Positions 35,942 to 44,738 of a DNA stretch of 64,000 bases are shown here, one piece after another. The notes below the pieces were generated by a model that was given only the letters and a program-made list of their open reading frames with translations, searched no databases and was not told the origin of the DNA. This stretch comes from Pseudomonas sp. DG56-2. GTDB lineage: Bacteria > Pseudomonadota > Gammaproteobacteria > Pseudomonadales > Pseudomonadaceae. How positions within the stretch are numbered: position 1 is the first letter of the stretch; the number at the start of each line of letters is the position of its first letter. The translations under genes and the position numbers were made by a program. The stretch covers positions 5,606,001 through 5,670,000 of the forward strand of contig NZ_CP032311.1 in assembly GCF_004803755.1 (NCBI RefSeq). The letters run 5' to 3'.

Positions 35942-36417
35942 TGAAAAATATTCGAACTGCATGGCCCCACTGGCTTGTCATCGCAATTGTGGTGTCTGCG
36001 AGCCTGGCGGCGCTCTTCATTGAGCTTCCCCGCCCGTTCAAGAACAGCCAGCCTTATCGAACCGAAGGGCATAACTTCATGGCTCAGAATGTTCTGGACT
36101 CCAAGGAGGGGCTGACCATAAGCGAACCGAGCGCGGTTATTAGCGTGCTTGAACGATTAGGCGACAAGGAACGACACGTAGCCGTCGGTACGTCGTTTGT
36201 CGATGTCTCTCGCTGGCGATTGAAGATCAAGGTTGAAGACCTGCAGGCCAGCAGCCATGAAGAGCTGTTCGACGTGCGCCGCAATTCGGAATTGCTGTTT
36301 GCTCGCCAGTACTTCAGGTTAGGCTCAATTCTCAACCTGGCGGTCATTCCTTCAGGTGGCGATACGCTTTGCTACTACATGCTTGAGCTCGACCGTTTGA
36401 GGTGCATGAACGACTGA
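35938..36417 (+). CDS. Single-pass membrane protein coupled to the ToxR-like regulator
   Basis: A 159-residue protein with one N-terminal membrane helix (about 11-29) and a periplasmic domain with two cysteines (C145, C156). Its ATG overlaps the regulator's TGA (ATGA), so the two are co-translated. This is the layout of ToxR/ToxS and TcpP/TcpH, where the second protein stabilises or tunes the first. I find no sequence similarity to ToxS that I can recognise; the role is inferred from topology and coupling only. Confidence 0.65.
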   Translation: MMKNIRTAWPHWLVIAIVVSASLAALFIELPRPFKNSQPYRTEGHNFMAQNVLDSKEGLTISEPSAVISVLERLGDKERHVAVGTSFVDVSRWRLKIKVEDLQASSHEELFDVRRNSELLFARQYFRLGSILNLAVIPSGGDTLCYYMLELDRLRCMND

Positions 36418-36551
36418 CCGCGGGGACCGCCGCGTCCAGTCGGGCGCGCCCTACAGGCCATAAATAACGATTTTTGATTCCTGCTTTTTCCACTCCAGCT
36501 TCAGAGTGCGATGCGCCAGTCACATCAGGGTGGCGCCAACAGGAATCCTCC

Positions 36552-37235
36552 ATGCCGTTCAGAACGTTAATTCTGCTTTTGCTCTCGATGAGCCTATTTG
36601 GCTGCTCGATGGCTCCCACCATCGACACCGCTATAGCGCCCGAGCAACGAGCAAATACTTCCCTCACTGTTATCGAGCACGATGACAGTAGCCTTGCCTG
36701 GAAGAAATCCTCCGCGCCCTTGTCGAAGGATTATGACAAGACAATATTCATCAATTTGCCAAAAGCCATTTCCTTCGACACTACCGATCCCAGACTTGCC
36801 AACTTTGATGGCGACGCAAACAAGCTTCGCTCGCACTTTCGCGCGCAACTGGAAAAGCAGCTGACTGCTGCGGGTTATCGCGTAGTAGACAAGCCAACCC
36901 ATGGGGCACTCGCGCTTCAAGTTTCGATTGCCGACATCGAACGCGCCCCGCGTGATCCGAATGTCACCGAATACATTCCCATCGGTATGTTGGTCGGGCT
37001 TTCCCTGCACGCCACGGGAGTGCGTGACGAGACGCTTTACTTGTTCTTCCAGAGCGAAGTCAGCGACAGCCTGACCGGTGTAACCCTTGGCCGCGCCGTA
37101 GACCGGGCCAGCGGTCGCAATATCGGGCAAGACAAAGGGCCTGTCGTCGAAGACATCTATCCCGCCATGGATACCGCTGCGCGGTTGATTCGCGAACGGC
37201 TGGACAGAGAATTCCAGCCCAAGGGCTCGGTTTGA
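36552..37235 (+). CDS. DUF3313 family lipoprotein
   Basis: A 227-residue lipoprotein. The signal peptide ends in SLFGC with lipidated C18. The body fits the DUF3313 family, including KTIFINLPKAISFD and LRSHFRAQLEKQLTAAGYRVVD, a beta-alpha fold probably facing the periplasm. The start at 36552 follows AGGAAT; an open frame upstream to 36474 is not supported. It lies 134 nt after the ToxS-like gene. Function is unknown. Confidence 0.82.
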   Translation: MPFRTLILLLLSMSLFGCSMAPTIDTAIAPEQRANTSLTVIEHDDSSLAWKKSSAPLSKDYDKTIFINLPKAISFDTTDPRLANFDGDANKLRSHFRAQLEKQLTAAGYRVVDKPTHGALALQVSIADIERAPRDPNVTEYIPIGMLVGLSLHATGVRDETLYLFFQSEVSDSLTGVTLGRAVDRASGRNIGQDKGPVVEDIYPAMDTAARLIRERLDREFQPKGSV

Positions 37236-37275
37236 TAGACCCCCTTCCCATTAACCAACCCACATTGGATGAACA

Positions 37276-37776
37276 ATGAAATTCGCAAAACAGTTTGTAG
37301 CCGCTTTGGTCGTATTCAGCTCTGTCGGCGTCATGGCGGATGACCGTGGCCTTTATCTGGGCGGCGGCCTCACCAAGGTTGACACCGACGAGCATCAATT
37401 GAGCGATGACGACAACGCCTACAAGGCCTTTGTAGGCTACCGGCTGAACCCATACCTGGCGCTCGAAGGTGCCTGGGTAGACCTGGGCAAATTCGATGGT
37501 GAGTACGCGGACTTCGAAGGCCACTCGCTGCAAGCCACCGCGCACCTCGGCTTTCCCATAGGTCAACGCATACGCCTGTTCGCCAGCGCCGGCGTCCACG
37601 CCTGGGATGCGGACAAAGACGTCGCCGGCGACAGCAGTGATTTGGACATGACCTACGGCCTTGGCGTCGAGGTCGATGTGTTGCGCAACATTGGCGTGCG
37701 CCTGGAGCAAGAAGTGCTCAAGGTGGGTGATATCGATCTGGACCAGACCAGCGCCAGTGTCTACTTCATGTTCTAG
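37276..37776 (+). CDS. Small outer-membrane beta-barrel protein
   Basis: A 166-residue protein with a signal peptide (cleaved after GVMA, residue 21) and alternating hydrophobic strands. It starts DDRGLYLGGGLTKV and ends with the outer-membrane insertion signal SVYFMF (C-terminal Phe). It resembles eight-stranded OmpA/OmpX-type barrels without the peptidoglycan-binding domain. It is 40 nt after the DUF3313 gene and may be co-expressed with it. A role in adhesion or envelope stability is possible but unproven. Confidence 0.82.
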   Translation: MKFAKQFVAALVVFSSVGVMADDRGLYLGGGLTKVDTDEHQLSDDDNAYKAFVGYRLNPYLALEGAWVDLGKFDGEYADFEGHSLQATAHLGFPIGQRIRLFASAGVHAWDADKDVAGDSSDLDMTYGLGVEVDVLRNIGVRLEQEVLKVGDIDLDQTSASVYFMF

Positions 37777-37844
37777 GTACCCACCAGTAGTAATTGCCGC
37801 AAACCTGCTCTTTACTAGCAACACCCCACCGCCGCGAGATCGGT

Positions 37845-39275
37845 ATGTTCGCTCTTATCCAGAGTTACCCATTGCTGATCGGTATCGTTCTGATCGCACT
37901 CGATATTCTGCTCTGGCAAGTGACCCCGCTCAAGCGGCGCGCCTTGCGTATCGGCCTGCGCCTGGGTGTGTTCCTGTTGTTTACCTGGGTGTTGATCAGT
38001 TCCGGGGTAAGCCCGTTGCAGCCAGCGCCTTGGACCGACGATGTAGCCCGCAATCTGTTGGCAACTGTTCTGGGCATTGGTTGGTGGCTATTCGCAGCGC
38101 GGACCATGACCGTTGTGATCGGCGTGATTTTGGTAGCGCGCAGTAGCCATACCGGCCGCCTGCTGCAAGACGTACTCGGTGCGGTGATCTTTTTAGTGGC
38201 TATTGTCGCCGCAGCCGCTTACGTGTTGCAGCTACCGGTAAAGGGGCTGCTGGCGACCTCGGGGGTAATGGCGATTGTCATTGGCCTGGCGCTGCAAAGC
38301 ACCCTGAGCGATGTGTTCTCCGGGATTGTCCTCAACACCACCCGCCCTTATCAGATAGGTGACTCGATCAGCATCGACGGCACTGAAGGCAAGGTCATCG
38401 ATATCGACTGGCGCGCCACCCGCCTGCTGACCGGCAACGGCAGCCTGGCGGTAATTCCCAACTCGGTAGCGGCCAAGGCCAAACTGCTCAATTTCAGTCA
38501 GCCAAACGATGTACACGGCGTGTCGATCAGCGTGGTGATTCCGGCGAGAGTCCGTCCTCGGCGCGTGTTCGATGCGCTGGAGAAAGCCCTGCAAGGTACG
38601 CGTACGCTGCTGAGCACGCCGCCACCCAAGGTCACCATTAAAAGCTCCACGCTGGAATCGGTCGAATACGAAGCCAGCGGTTTTGTCAGTTCAATGAGCC
38701 AGAAAACCGATACACGCAATCACCTGTTCGACCTCGCTCATCGCCACCTCGAAGCAACTGGCGTGGTGTGGAATACCGACAGTCTGCCATCCCAAACCTG
38801 GACCCGCCAGCGTGCGCTGTTGGAAGACGTACGCATTTTCCGCTCACTGAGCAGCGAGGAAAAAGACAACCTCAGCCAACGCATGACGTCAGTCGAATAC
38901 CTGGCTGATCAGGTGATCCTGGGCGTGGGTGATAACTCGGACTATCTGCTGGTGATAGGCACTGGCGTGGTGTCGGTGGTGGTGCGGGACGGTGACAAGC
39001 TGATCGAGGCCGGACGCATGGGGCCGGGCGAGATCCTGGGGGTTGAGAACCTACTTGAGGCTGAAGACTCAACGGCTGAGTTTCGCACCTTGTCCAGTTG
39101 TCTTCTGTACCGCATCGACAAAGACGAAGTGCGCAGCTGTCTTGAGCAACGGGGCGAAGTCAAGACAGCGCTGATCAAGCTTCAACGTATCCGTCAGCAA
39201 ACGCGGCAGTCGCTGCTGGAACAAAAGCCGGCAGCCATCAAGAAAGGCGGCTTTCTCAGTTGGCTGCACAAGTAG
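37845..39275 (+). CDS. MscS-type channel fused to a cyclic-nucleotide-binding-like domain
   Basis: A 476-residue membrane protein. Four or so hydrophobic segments (about 8-26, 33-52, 68-97, 108-155) lead into the MscS pore and beta domain (about 140-300, motif NTTRPYQIGDSISIDGTEGKV at 164-184). A Crp-like cNMP-binding domain covers about 325-445, with MGPGEILGVENLL at 392-404. The usual phosphate-binding Arg of the RAA motif is not clear (DSTAEFRT instead), so nucleotide binding is doubtful. The channel may open on tension, ligand or both. It ends 3 nt from the convergent amaA gene. Confidence 0.85.
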   Translation: MFALIQSYPLLIGIVLIALDILLWQVTPLKRRALRIGLRLGVFLLFTWVLISSGVSPLQPAPWTDDVARNLLATVLGIGWWLFAARTMTVVIGVILVARSSHTGRLLQDVLGAVIFLVAIVAAAAYVLQLPVKGLLATSGVMAIVIGLALQSTLSDVFSGIVLNTTRPYQIGDSISIDGTEGKVIDIDWRATRLLTGNGSLAVIPNSVAAKAKLLNFSQPNDVHGVSISVVIPARVRPRRVFDALEKALQGTRTLLSTPPPKVTIKSSTLESVEYEASGFVSSMSQKTDTRNHLFDLAHRHLEATGVVWNTDSLPSQTWTRQRALLEDVRIFRSLSSEEKDNLSQRMTSVEYLADQVILGVGDNSDYLLVIGTGVVSVVVRDGDKLIEAGRMGPGEILGVENLLEAEDSTAEFRTLSSCLLYRIDKDEVRSCLEQRGEVKTALIKLQRIRQQTRQSLLEQKPAAIKKGGFLSWLHK

Positions 39276-39278
39276 CCG

Positions 39279-40565
39279 TTACAACACCACGCGCAAACAT
39301 TGCCCGGCGTGATACAGCGAGAAGCCGGTTTCATAGAAGCCGGTGCGCAGGGCCGGTGCTGAAACCGGCTTCATTGGCGAAAACGGAACAGGCAGGGTAT
39401 CCGGGTTGTCTTGTAGGAGGAACTGCGCAAAGGCCTTGCCGATCACCGTTCCGGTGGTGTTGCCCCGGCCGTTGTAGCCGGTGACCGCGACCAGGCCCGG
39501 GGCCGGCTCGAACAGGCGCATCAAGTGATCAGGGGTGAAGTCGATGCAGCCGGTCCAGTGCATTTCCCACTCGACTTTGCCCAACTGCGGGAAGTAGTGA
39601 TTCTGGATACGGTCGGCCCAGCTGCGAATGAACCAGCTTGGCTTGTTGTCGACCCGACCCAGGCTACCGAGTAGCAGCCGGCCTTCATCATCACGACGAA
39701 TGCTGCTCAGCACGGTGCGAGTGTCCCAGGAGCCTTGCCCGTGCTTGAGCACGTTATCAGCCGCAGCGCCTTGCAGCGGCGCCGAGGCGACCTGGTAGTA
39801 GTAGCCCCGGAAAAAGTGCTTCTGCAGCGAGGTCCAATCGCCTTCGGTGTACGCGCCGGTGGAGATAACCACTTTGTCGGCGCTGACCGCGCCATTGGCA
39901 GTTTTCACTCGCCAGCCGCGGTTTTCGCGCTCCAGTCCCTCGACAGCGGACTGCTGGAAAATCTGCCCACCCAGGCGGCTGACGGCTGCCGCCAGGCCTT
40001 GGGTGTAGGCCATGGGGTTGATGGTGCCAGCGCGGCGGTCGAGCAGCGCGGCGGAAATCTTGTCGGTACCGCAGTATTCCTCACACGCTGCGCCAGTAAG
40101 CAATTCGACGTCGGCTCCGCGACGGCTCCACTGCTGATGACGCGCCTGCAAGTCGGCTACTCCGGTGGCGTTATGCGCCATATGCAGGGTGCCAGTATTG
40201 TGTGCCTGGCAGTCGATGCCCAAGCGTTCGATAGTGGCGAAAACTTCAGCAGGTGCCTCGCCGAGGACCTTGTTCAGGCGACTGCCTTGCTGTTGGCCAA
40301 GCGTAGCTTCAACGTCATCGGGACGAATCCAGGTACCGGCATTGACCAGACCGACGTTGCGACCCGAACCGCCGTGGCCGATCTTCCAGGCTTCCAGCAG
40401 GATCACCGACTTGCCAGCTTCAAGCAGGTGCAGCGCGGCGCTAAGACCGGTAATGCCACCGCCAATGACGCAGACGTCGGCCTTGAGTTCGGTGGCCAGC
40501 TTATCGACCGGCGCAGCGAGCGTGGTTACGTGTTCCCACAAACAGTGTTGACGCAGCTCTGGCAT
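39279..40565 (-). CDS. amaA: L-pipecolate oxidase AmaA
   Basis: A 428-residue FAD-dependent amine oxidase of the DAO family. The dinucleotide-binding motif VIGGGITGLSAALHLLEAG is at about 33-51, followed by GSGRNVGLVNAG and the C-terminal FAD region GYNGRGNTTGTVIGK. It oxidises L-pipecolate to piperideine-6-carboxylate in the D-lysine branch of lysine catabolism. The name rests on homology plus the next gene, amaB, in the P. putida order amaA-amaB-LysR-hglS. Family members also oxidise other imino acids. Confidence 0.88.
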   Translation of the reverse strand: MPELRQHCLWEHVTTLAAPVDKLATELKADVCVIGGGITGLSAALHLLEAGKSVILLEAWKIGHGGSGRNVGLVNAGTWIRPDDVEATLGQQQGSRLNKVLGEAPAEVFATIERLGIDCQAHNTGTLHMAHNATGVADLQARHQQWSRRGADVELLTGAACEEYCGTDKISAALLDRRAGTINPMAYTQGLAAAVSRLGGQIFQQSAVEGLERENRGWRVKTANGAVSADKVVISTGAYTEGDWTSLQKHFFRGYYYQVASAPLQGAAADNVLKHGQGSWDTRTVLSSIRRDDEGRLLLGSLGRVDNKPSWFIRSWADRIQNHYFPQLGKVEWEMHWTGCIDFTPDHLMRLFEPAPGLVAVTGYNGRGNTTGTVIGKAFAQFLLQDNPDTLPVPFSPMKPVSAPALRTGFYETGFSLYHAGQCLRVVL

Positions 40566-40586
40566 GGCCGGCTTCCTTGATTATTG

Positions 40587-40671
40587 TTGTTCGGTGGAGC
40601 GCTTGTCGCGGAGCCAGCGTGCTCCCACAGTATCATTGAGACTTGTAGAAGCGGGCTGGACCCGCGAACAA
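40587..40671. repeat. REP/BIME-like intergenic repeat between amaA and amaB
   Basis: TTGTTCG (40587-40593) and CGAACAA (40665-40671) close a region with a GTGGGAGCACGCTGGCTCCGCGA-type segment (minus strand) and GCGGG-ctgga-CCCGC at 40651-40665. These are typical of Pseudomonas repetitive palindromic elements. Confidence 0.6.
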
Positions 40672-40676
40672 CCGGA

Positions 40677-42167
40677 TCAGTCGAACACGATCCCCTGCGC
40701 CAATGGCAGCTCACGCGAGTAGTTCACGGTATTGGTCTGACGACGCATGTAGGCTTTCCACGAATCAGAGCCCGACTCACGACCGCCACCGGTTTCTTTC
40801 TCGCCGCCGAAGGCCCCCCCAATTTCCGCTCCGCTAGTGCCGATATTGACGTTGGCAATACCGCAGTCGCTGCCCGAAGCGCTCTGGAAGCGCTCTGCTT
40901 CACGCAGGTCGGTGGTGAAAATGCACGAGGACAAGCCTTGCGGTACTTCGTTGTTCAGGCGCAGGGCCTCTTCGAAGTCGTCATAGGCCAGCACGTAGAG
41001 GATCGGGGCGAAGGTTTCGTGGCACACCACGGCGCTTTGCGCCGGCATCTCGGCAATGGCTGGCGATACGTAGTACGCATTCGGATACTGCTCTGCCAAC
41101 TGACGCTCACCACCAAACACTTGGCCGCCTTCATCGCGAGCACGCGCCAGGGCATCCTGCATGGCGCTGAAGGACTGCTTGTCGATCAGTGGCCCAACCA
41201 GGTTGTCCTTGCGCGGATCACCGATACGCACTTTGGCGTAGGCAGCTTTCACCCGTGCAACCACCTCGTCCTTGATCGAGCGATGCACGATAAGACGACG
41301 CAGGGTGGTGCAACGCTGACCGGCCGTACCGACGGCGCTGAACAGGATGCCGCGCACGGCCAGGTCCAGGTCTGCGCTAGGCGCCAGGATCATGGCGTTG
41401 TTGCCACCCAGTTCGAGGATGCTGCGACCAAAGCGGGCGGCAACCCGTGGACCGACTTCGCGCCCCATGCGGGTACTGCCGGTGGCGCTGACCAGCGGCA
41501 CACGCGGGTCGTCGACCAGCGCTTCACCGGCTTCACGATCACCGATAATCAGTTGGCTCAGACCTTCTGGCGCATCGCCAAAGGCTTTCAGGGCTTTCTC
41601 GAACAGCGCCTGGCAGGCCAGCGCGGTCAGCGGGGTTTTCTCGGAAGGCTTCCACACCACGGCGTTACCGCAAACCAGCGCCAGCGTGGTGTTCCAGGCC
41701 CAAACGGCAACCGGAAAGTTGAAGGCGCTGATGACGCCGACCACGCCAAGCGGGTGCCAGGTTTCACGCATGTGGTGGCCAGGGCGCTCAGAGGCGATGG
41801 TCAAACCGTACAACTGGCGCGATAGACCCACGGCGAAGTCGCAAATGTCGATCATCTCCTGCACTTCACCCAGACCTTCCTGAGTAATCTTGCCGGCTTC
41901 GACCGAAACCAATTCACCCAGGGCAGCCTTGTTTTCACGCAGTACTTCGCCGAACAGGCGAATCAACTCACCGCGACGCGGCGCCGGAACATTGCGCCAA
42001 GCCTGAAATGCTTGCGCAGCCTTGTCGATTTTTGCCACGACCTGGGCTTTGCTTTCCAGGTGCACCGAGGCAATCGCGCTGCCATCGATAGGGGTGTGAA
42101 CGGGATGGTTGCCATGGGTGTAGGCAGTGGCCGGGACACCGAGGCGGTCAAGCAGTCCATCAACCAT
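40677..42167 (-). CDS. amaB: L-aminoadipate semialdehyde dehydrogenase AmaB
   Basis: A 496-residue aldehyde dehydrogenase. The general base is E252 in LELGGNN and the nucleophile C286 in GQRCTT; SAFNFPVAVWAWN and KPSEKTPL belong to the NAD-binding region. It converts piperideine-6-carboxylate/aminoadipate semialdehyde to L-2-aminoadipate. I set the start at 42167 (MVDGLLDRLGV), with GGAGAA just upstream; the frame is open for 33 more codons. It forms a unit with amaA, and a LysR gene is divergent. Confidence 0.92.
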   Translation of the reverse strand: MVDGLLDRLGVPATAYTHGNHPVHTPIDGSAIASVHLESKAQVVAKIDKAAQAFQAWRNVPAPRRGELIRLFGEVLRENKAALGELVSVEAGKITQEGLGEVQEMIDICDFAVGLSRQLYGLTIASERPGHHMRETWHPLGVVGVISAFNFPVAVWAWNTTLALVCGNAVVWKPSEKTPLTALACQALFEKALKAFGDAPEGLSQLIIGDREAGEALVDDPRVPLVSATGSTRMGREVGPRVAARFGRSILELGGNNAMILAPSADLDLAVRGILFSAVGTAGQRCTTLRRLIVHRSIKDEVVARVKAAYAKVRIGDPRKDNLVGPLIDKQSFSAMQDALARARDEGGQVFGGERQLAEQYPNAYYVSPAIAEMPAQSAVVCHETFAPILYVLAYDDFEEALRLNNEVPQGLSSCIFTTDLREAERFQSASGSDCGIANVNIGTSGAEIGGAFGGEKETGGGRESGSDSWKAYMRRQTNTVNYSRELPLAQGIVFD

Positions 42168-42200
42168 TTTCTTCTCCTGCATGCGATGAGTGGTTGAATT

Positions 42201-42231
42201 AGTGATCCGGATCAGTATTAATCCGATCACT
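42201..42231. promoter_or_regulatory. LysR operator candidate between amaB and its divergent regulator
   Basis: AGTGATC (42201-42207) and GATCACT (42225-42231) are perfect inverted arms, with GGAT/ATCC nested inside them. It sits 34 nt before amaB and 72 nt before the LysR gene, the usual place for a LysR-type site controlling both. Confidence 0.6.
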
Positions 42232-42302
42232 CTGGCGCAACAAACGACCTTTATTCTGCATATCATTCCGCCAGGTAATGATCTACCCGCTTAGAGACTG
42301 CT

Positions 42303-43214
42303 ATGTCCAAACGTCTGGTGCCATCGATGGCCGCCCTGCAGTGTTTCGAGGCTGCCGCCCGGCACCTGAGCTTTACCCGCGCAGCCGAAGAATTGCATCT
42401 GACCCAGAGCGCGGTGAGCAAACAGGTCGCCCAACTTGAGGAGATGCTGCGCCATCACCTTTTCCTGCGCATCCGCCGCCGCCTGCAATTGACACCTGCT
42501 GGTGCGCTTTACCTGGCCGAGGTCAACAAGATCCTCACCCAGGTAGACATGTCCAGCCGCTACATCCTCTCCTACGGTCAGCAGACCGAAGTATTGAAAG
42601 TAGCCACTCAACCGAGTTTTGGCGTGCGCTGGTTGATTCCTCACCTAAAAGGCTTCGGCAAACGCCACCCGAATATCCATCTGGATATCCGCAACGAGAT
42701 GGAACCCTTCGCGCTGCTGCAGGGTAAAGCCGACGTGGTGTTTTTCTTCGGCCAAGGCACTTGGCCTGGAGCTACCTGTGTGGAGCTATTCGGCGAAGAG
42801 GTTGTGCCGGTTTGCGCACCGGAGTTGGTGCAGGGCCGCACGCTCAAAGACGCCAGCGAATTGTCCGAGCTTGTGCTGTTGCAAAGCACATCGCGCCCCG
42901 AGGCTTGGCATGAGTGGTTCCTGGAACAAGGCCTGCACTCGGCCCATAGCTACCACGGACCACGCTTCGACACCTTCTATATGAGCCTCAGTGCTGCCCA
43001 GTCCGGCTGCGGTGTGGCCCTGGTGCCGCGTTATCTGGTGGCGCAGGAGCTGGCTGAGGGCAAGTTGGTCGTGCCCTGGCAGCACAGCATGCGCAGCAAT
43101 GGCTCACATTTTCTGGCGTTTGCCGAGCATGCAGCGGAGGTGCCGAAAGTGCGCGCACTGGTCGAATGGATCGCTACCGAATTGGCGCCGGAAGATCACG
43201 AATTTACGGAATAA
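42303..43214 (+). CDS. LysR-family regulator of the amaAB cluster
   Basis: A 303-residue GcvA-like LysR regulator. The N-terminal helix-turn-helix covers about residues 18-65 (LSFTRAAEELHLTQSAVSKQVAQLEE). The effector-binding domain follows from about 95. It is divergent from amaB and upstream of hglS, so it probably responds to a lysine-pathway intermediate. The effector is not known from sequence. Confidence 0.9.
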   Translation: MSKRLVPSMAALQCFEAAARHLSFTRAAEELHLTQSAVSKQVAQLEEMLRHHLFLRIRRRLQLTPAGALYLAEVNKILTQVDMSSRYILSYGQQTEVLKVATQPSFGVRWLIPHLKGFGKRHPNIHLDIRNEMEPFALLQGKADVVFFFGQGTWPGATCVELFGEEVVPVCAPELVQGRTLKDASELSELVLLQSTSRPEAWHEWFLEQGLHSAHSYHGPRFDTFYMSLSAAQSGCGVALVPRYLVAQELAEGKLVVPWQHSMRSNGSHFLAFAEHAAEVPKVRALVEWIATELAPEDHEFTE

Positions 43215-43295
43215 TTGATCGACTTTTTTTCGCTTGCGGGAGTAGTGCATTCCTCGCTTTCATGTAGCGGTGCCCACTTCACCAGGAAGCTTTCG

Positions 43296-44693
43296 ATGCC
43301 CGCTCAAGATTTCGTTAGCCCGGACAGCATTCGCGCGCAGTTCTCGGCCGCCATGTCGCTCATGTACAAACAAGAGGTGCCGCTCTATGGCACGCTGCTG
43401 ACGCTGGTGAGCGAAGTCAACCAGCAGGTCATGGCCGAGCAGCCGCAAGTGGCTCAAGCCCTGCGCCTGACCGGCGAGATCGAGCGCCTGGACCAGGAGC
43501 GTCATGGCGCAATCCGAGTCGGCACCGCCGAGGAGCTTGCCACCATCGCCCGCCTGTTCGCGGTGATGGGTATGCACCCGGTGGGTTACTACGACCTCAG
43601 TTCCGCTGGCGTACCGGTACATTCAACTGCCTTTCGGGCCGTTCATGAGCAATCGTTGCACATCAGTCCGTTCCGGGTATTCACTTCGTTGCTGCGTCTG
43701 GAGTTGATCGACAACCCAGCGCTGCGAGAACTGTCACGGCAGATTCTCGCCAAACGGCAGATCTTCACTCCACGCGCCCTGGAGCTGGTTCAGCAGTGCG
43801 AGCGTGATGGCGGCTTGAACGCCAGCGATGCCGACGCCTTTGTTAGTGAAGCCCTGCACACTTTCCGCTGGCACCAGGACGCCACCGTGACAGCGCAGCA
43901 GTATCAACAGTTGCACGATCAACACCGGTTGATCGCCGATGTCGTGGCGTTCAAAGGCCCGCACATCAATCACCTGACACCGCGAACCCTCGACATCGAC
44001 GCCATTCAGGCAGGCATGCCAGCCAAAGGCATTTCACCCAAGGCCGTGATCGAAGGTCCACCACCGCGTCGCTGCCCTATCCTGCTGCGCCAGACCAGTT
44101 TCAAAGCCCTGCAGGAAAAGGTCGCCTTCAGCGATCAGCAGGGCGCTGCCAGCGGCAGCCATACCGCCCGTTTCGGCGAGATCGAGCAGCGCGGCGCAGC
44201 ACTGACGCCCAAAGGTCGCCAGCTGTATGACCAACTGCTTGATGCCGCGCGTGACTCGCTGGGTGGCGTGCCGGCAGAAGCCAACGCCGAGCGCTACATG
44301 AACTTGCTCGAGGAAAGCTTTCAGGCATTTCCGGACGACTTGGCGCAAATGCGTGAACAGGACCTGGCGTACTTTCACTACTTCCCGACCGAACGTGGCC
44401 TTGCAGCACGTGGAGAAACCCAGCGCCCAACCTCGTTACAAGGACTGATCGACGCCGGGCATGTGCAATTTGCAGCACTGGTGTACGAAGACTTCCTACC
44501 GGTCAGCGCTGCGGGGATCTTCCAGTCCAACCTGGGGGACGATGCCCATAGCGAGTACGGCAGCAATGCCAATCGCGATGCGTTCGAACAGGCATTGGGC
44601 AGGTCGGTACAGGATGAGCTGGCGCTGTATGCCCAAAGTCAGCAGCGTTCGTTGCAGGCGTGTGCCCGAGCGCTGGACTTGCCTGAGTTGTAA
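43296..44693 (+). CDS. hglS: 2-oxoadipate dioxygenase/decarboxylase HglS
   Basis: A 465-residue DUF1338/VOC-like iron enzyme. It converts 2-oxoadipate to D-2-hydroxyglutarate with O2, joining lysine catabolism to central metabolism. The metal ligands are visible: H70 (with substrate Arg R74 in HGAIR), H226 in GPHINHLTPR and E295 in FGEIEQRG. Start at 43296 with AGGAAG upstream; the frame is open 27 codons further. It lies 81 nt after the LysR gene. Confidence 0.92.
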   Translation: MPAQDFVSPDSIRAQFSAAMSLMYKQEVPLYGTLLTLVSEVNQQVMAEQPQVAQALRLTGEIERLDQERHGAIRVGTAEELATIARLFAVMGMHPVGYYDLSSAGVPVHSTAFRAVHEQSLHISPFRVFTSLLRLELIDNPALRELSRQILAKRQIFTPRALELVQQCERDGGLNASDADAFVSEALHTFRWHQDATVTAQQYQQLHDQHRLIADVVAFKGPHINHLTPRTLDIDAIQAGMPAKGISPKAVIEGPPPRRCPILLRQTSFKALQEKVAFSDQQGAASGSHTARFGEIEQRGAALTPKGRQLYDQLLDAARDSLGGVPAEANAERYMNLLEESFQAFPDDLAQMREQDLAYFHYFPTERGLAARGETQRPTSLQGLIDAGHVQFAALVYEDFLPVSAAGIFQSNLGDDAHSEYGSNANRDAFEQALGRSVQDELALYAQSQQRSLQACARALDLPEL

Positions 44694-44738
44694 CGGCGTC
44701 ATCGCCGGGCCAGCCCGCGCCGACAACTGCCGCGATAA

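Noticed and set aside
40584..41825. 413-codon plus-strand open frame
   Set aside because: Antisense to amaB, whose catalytic residues are all present.
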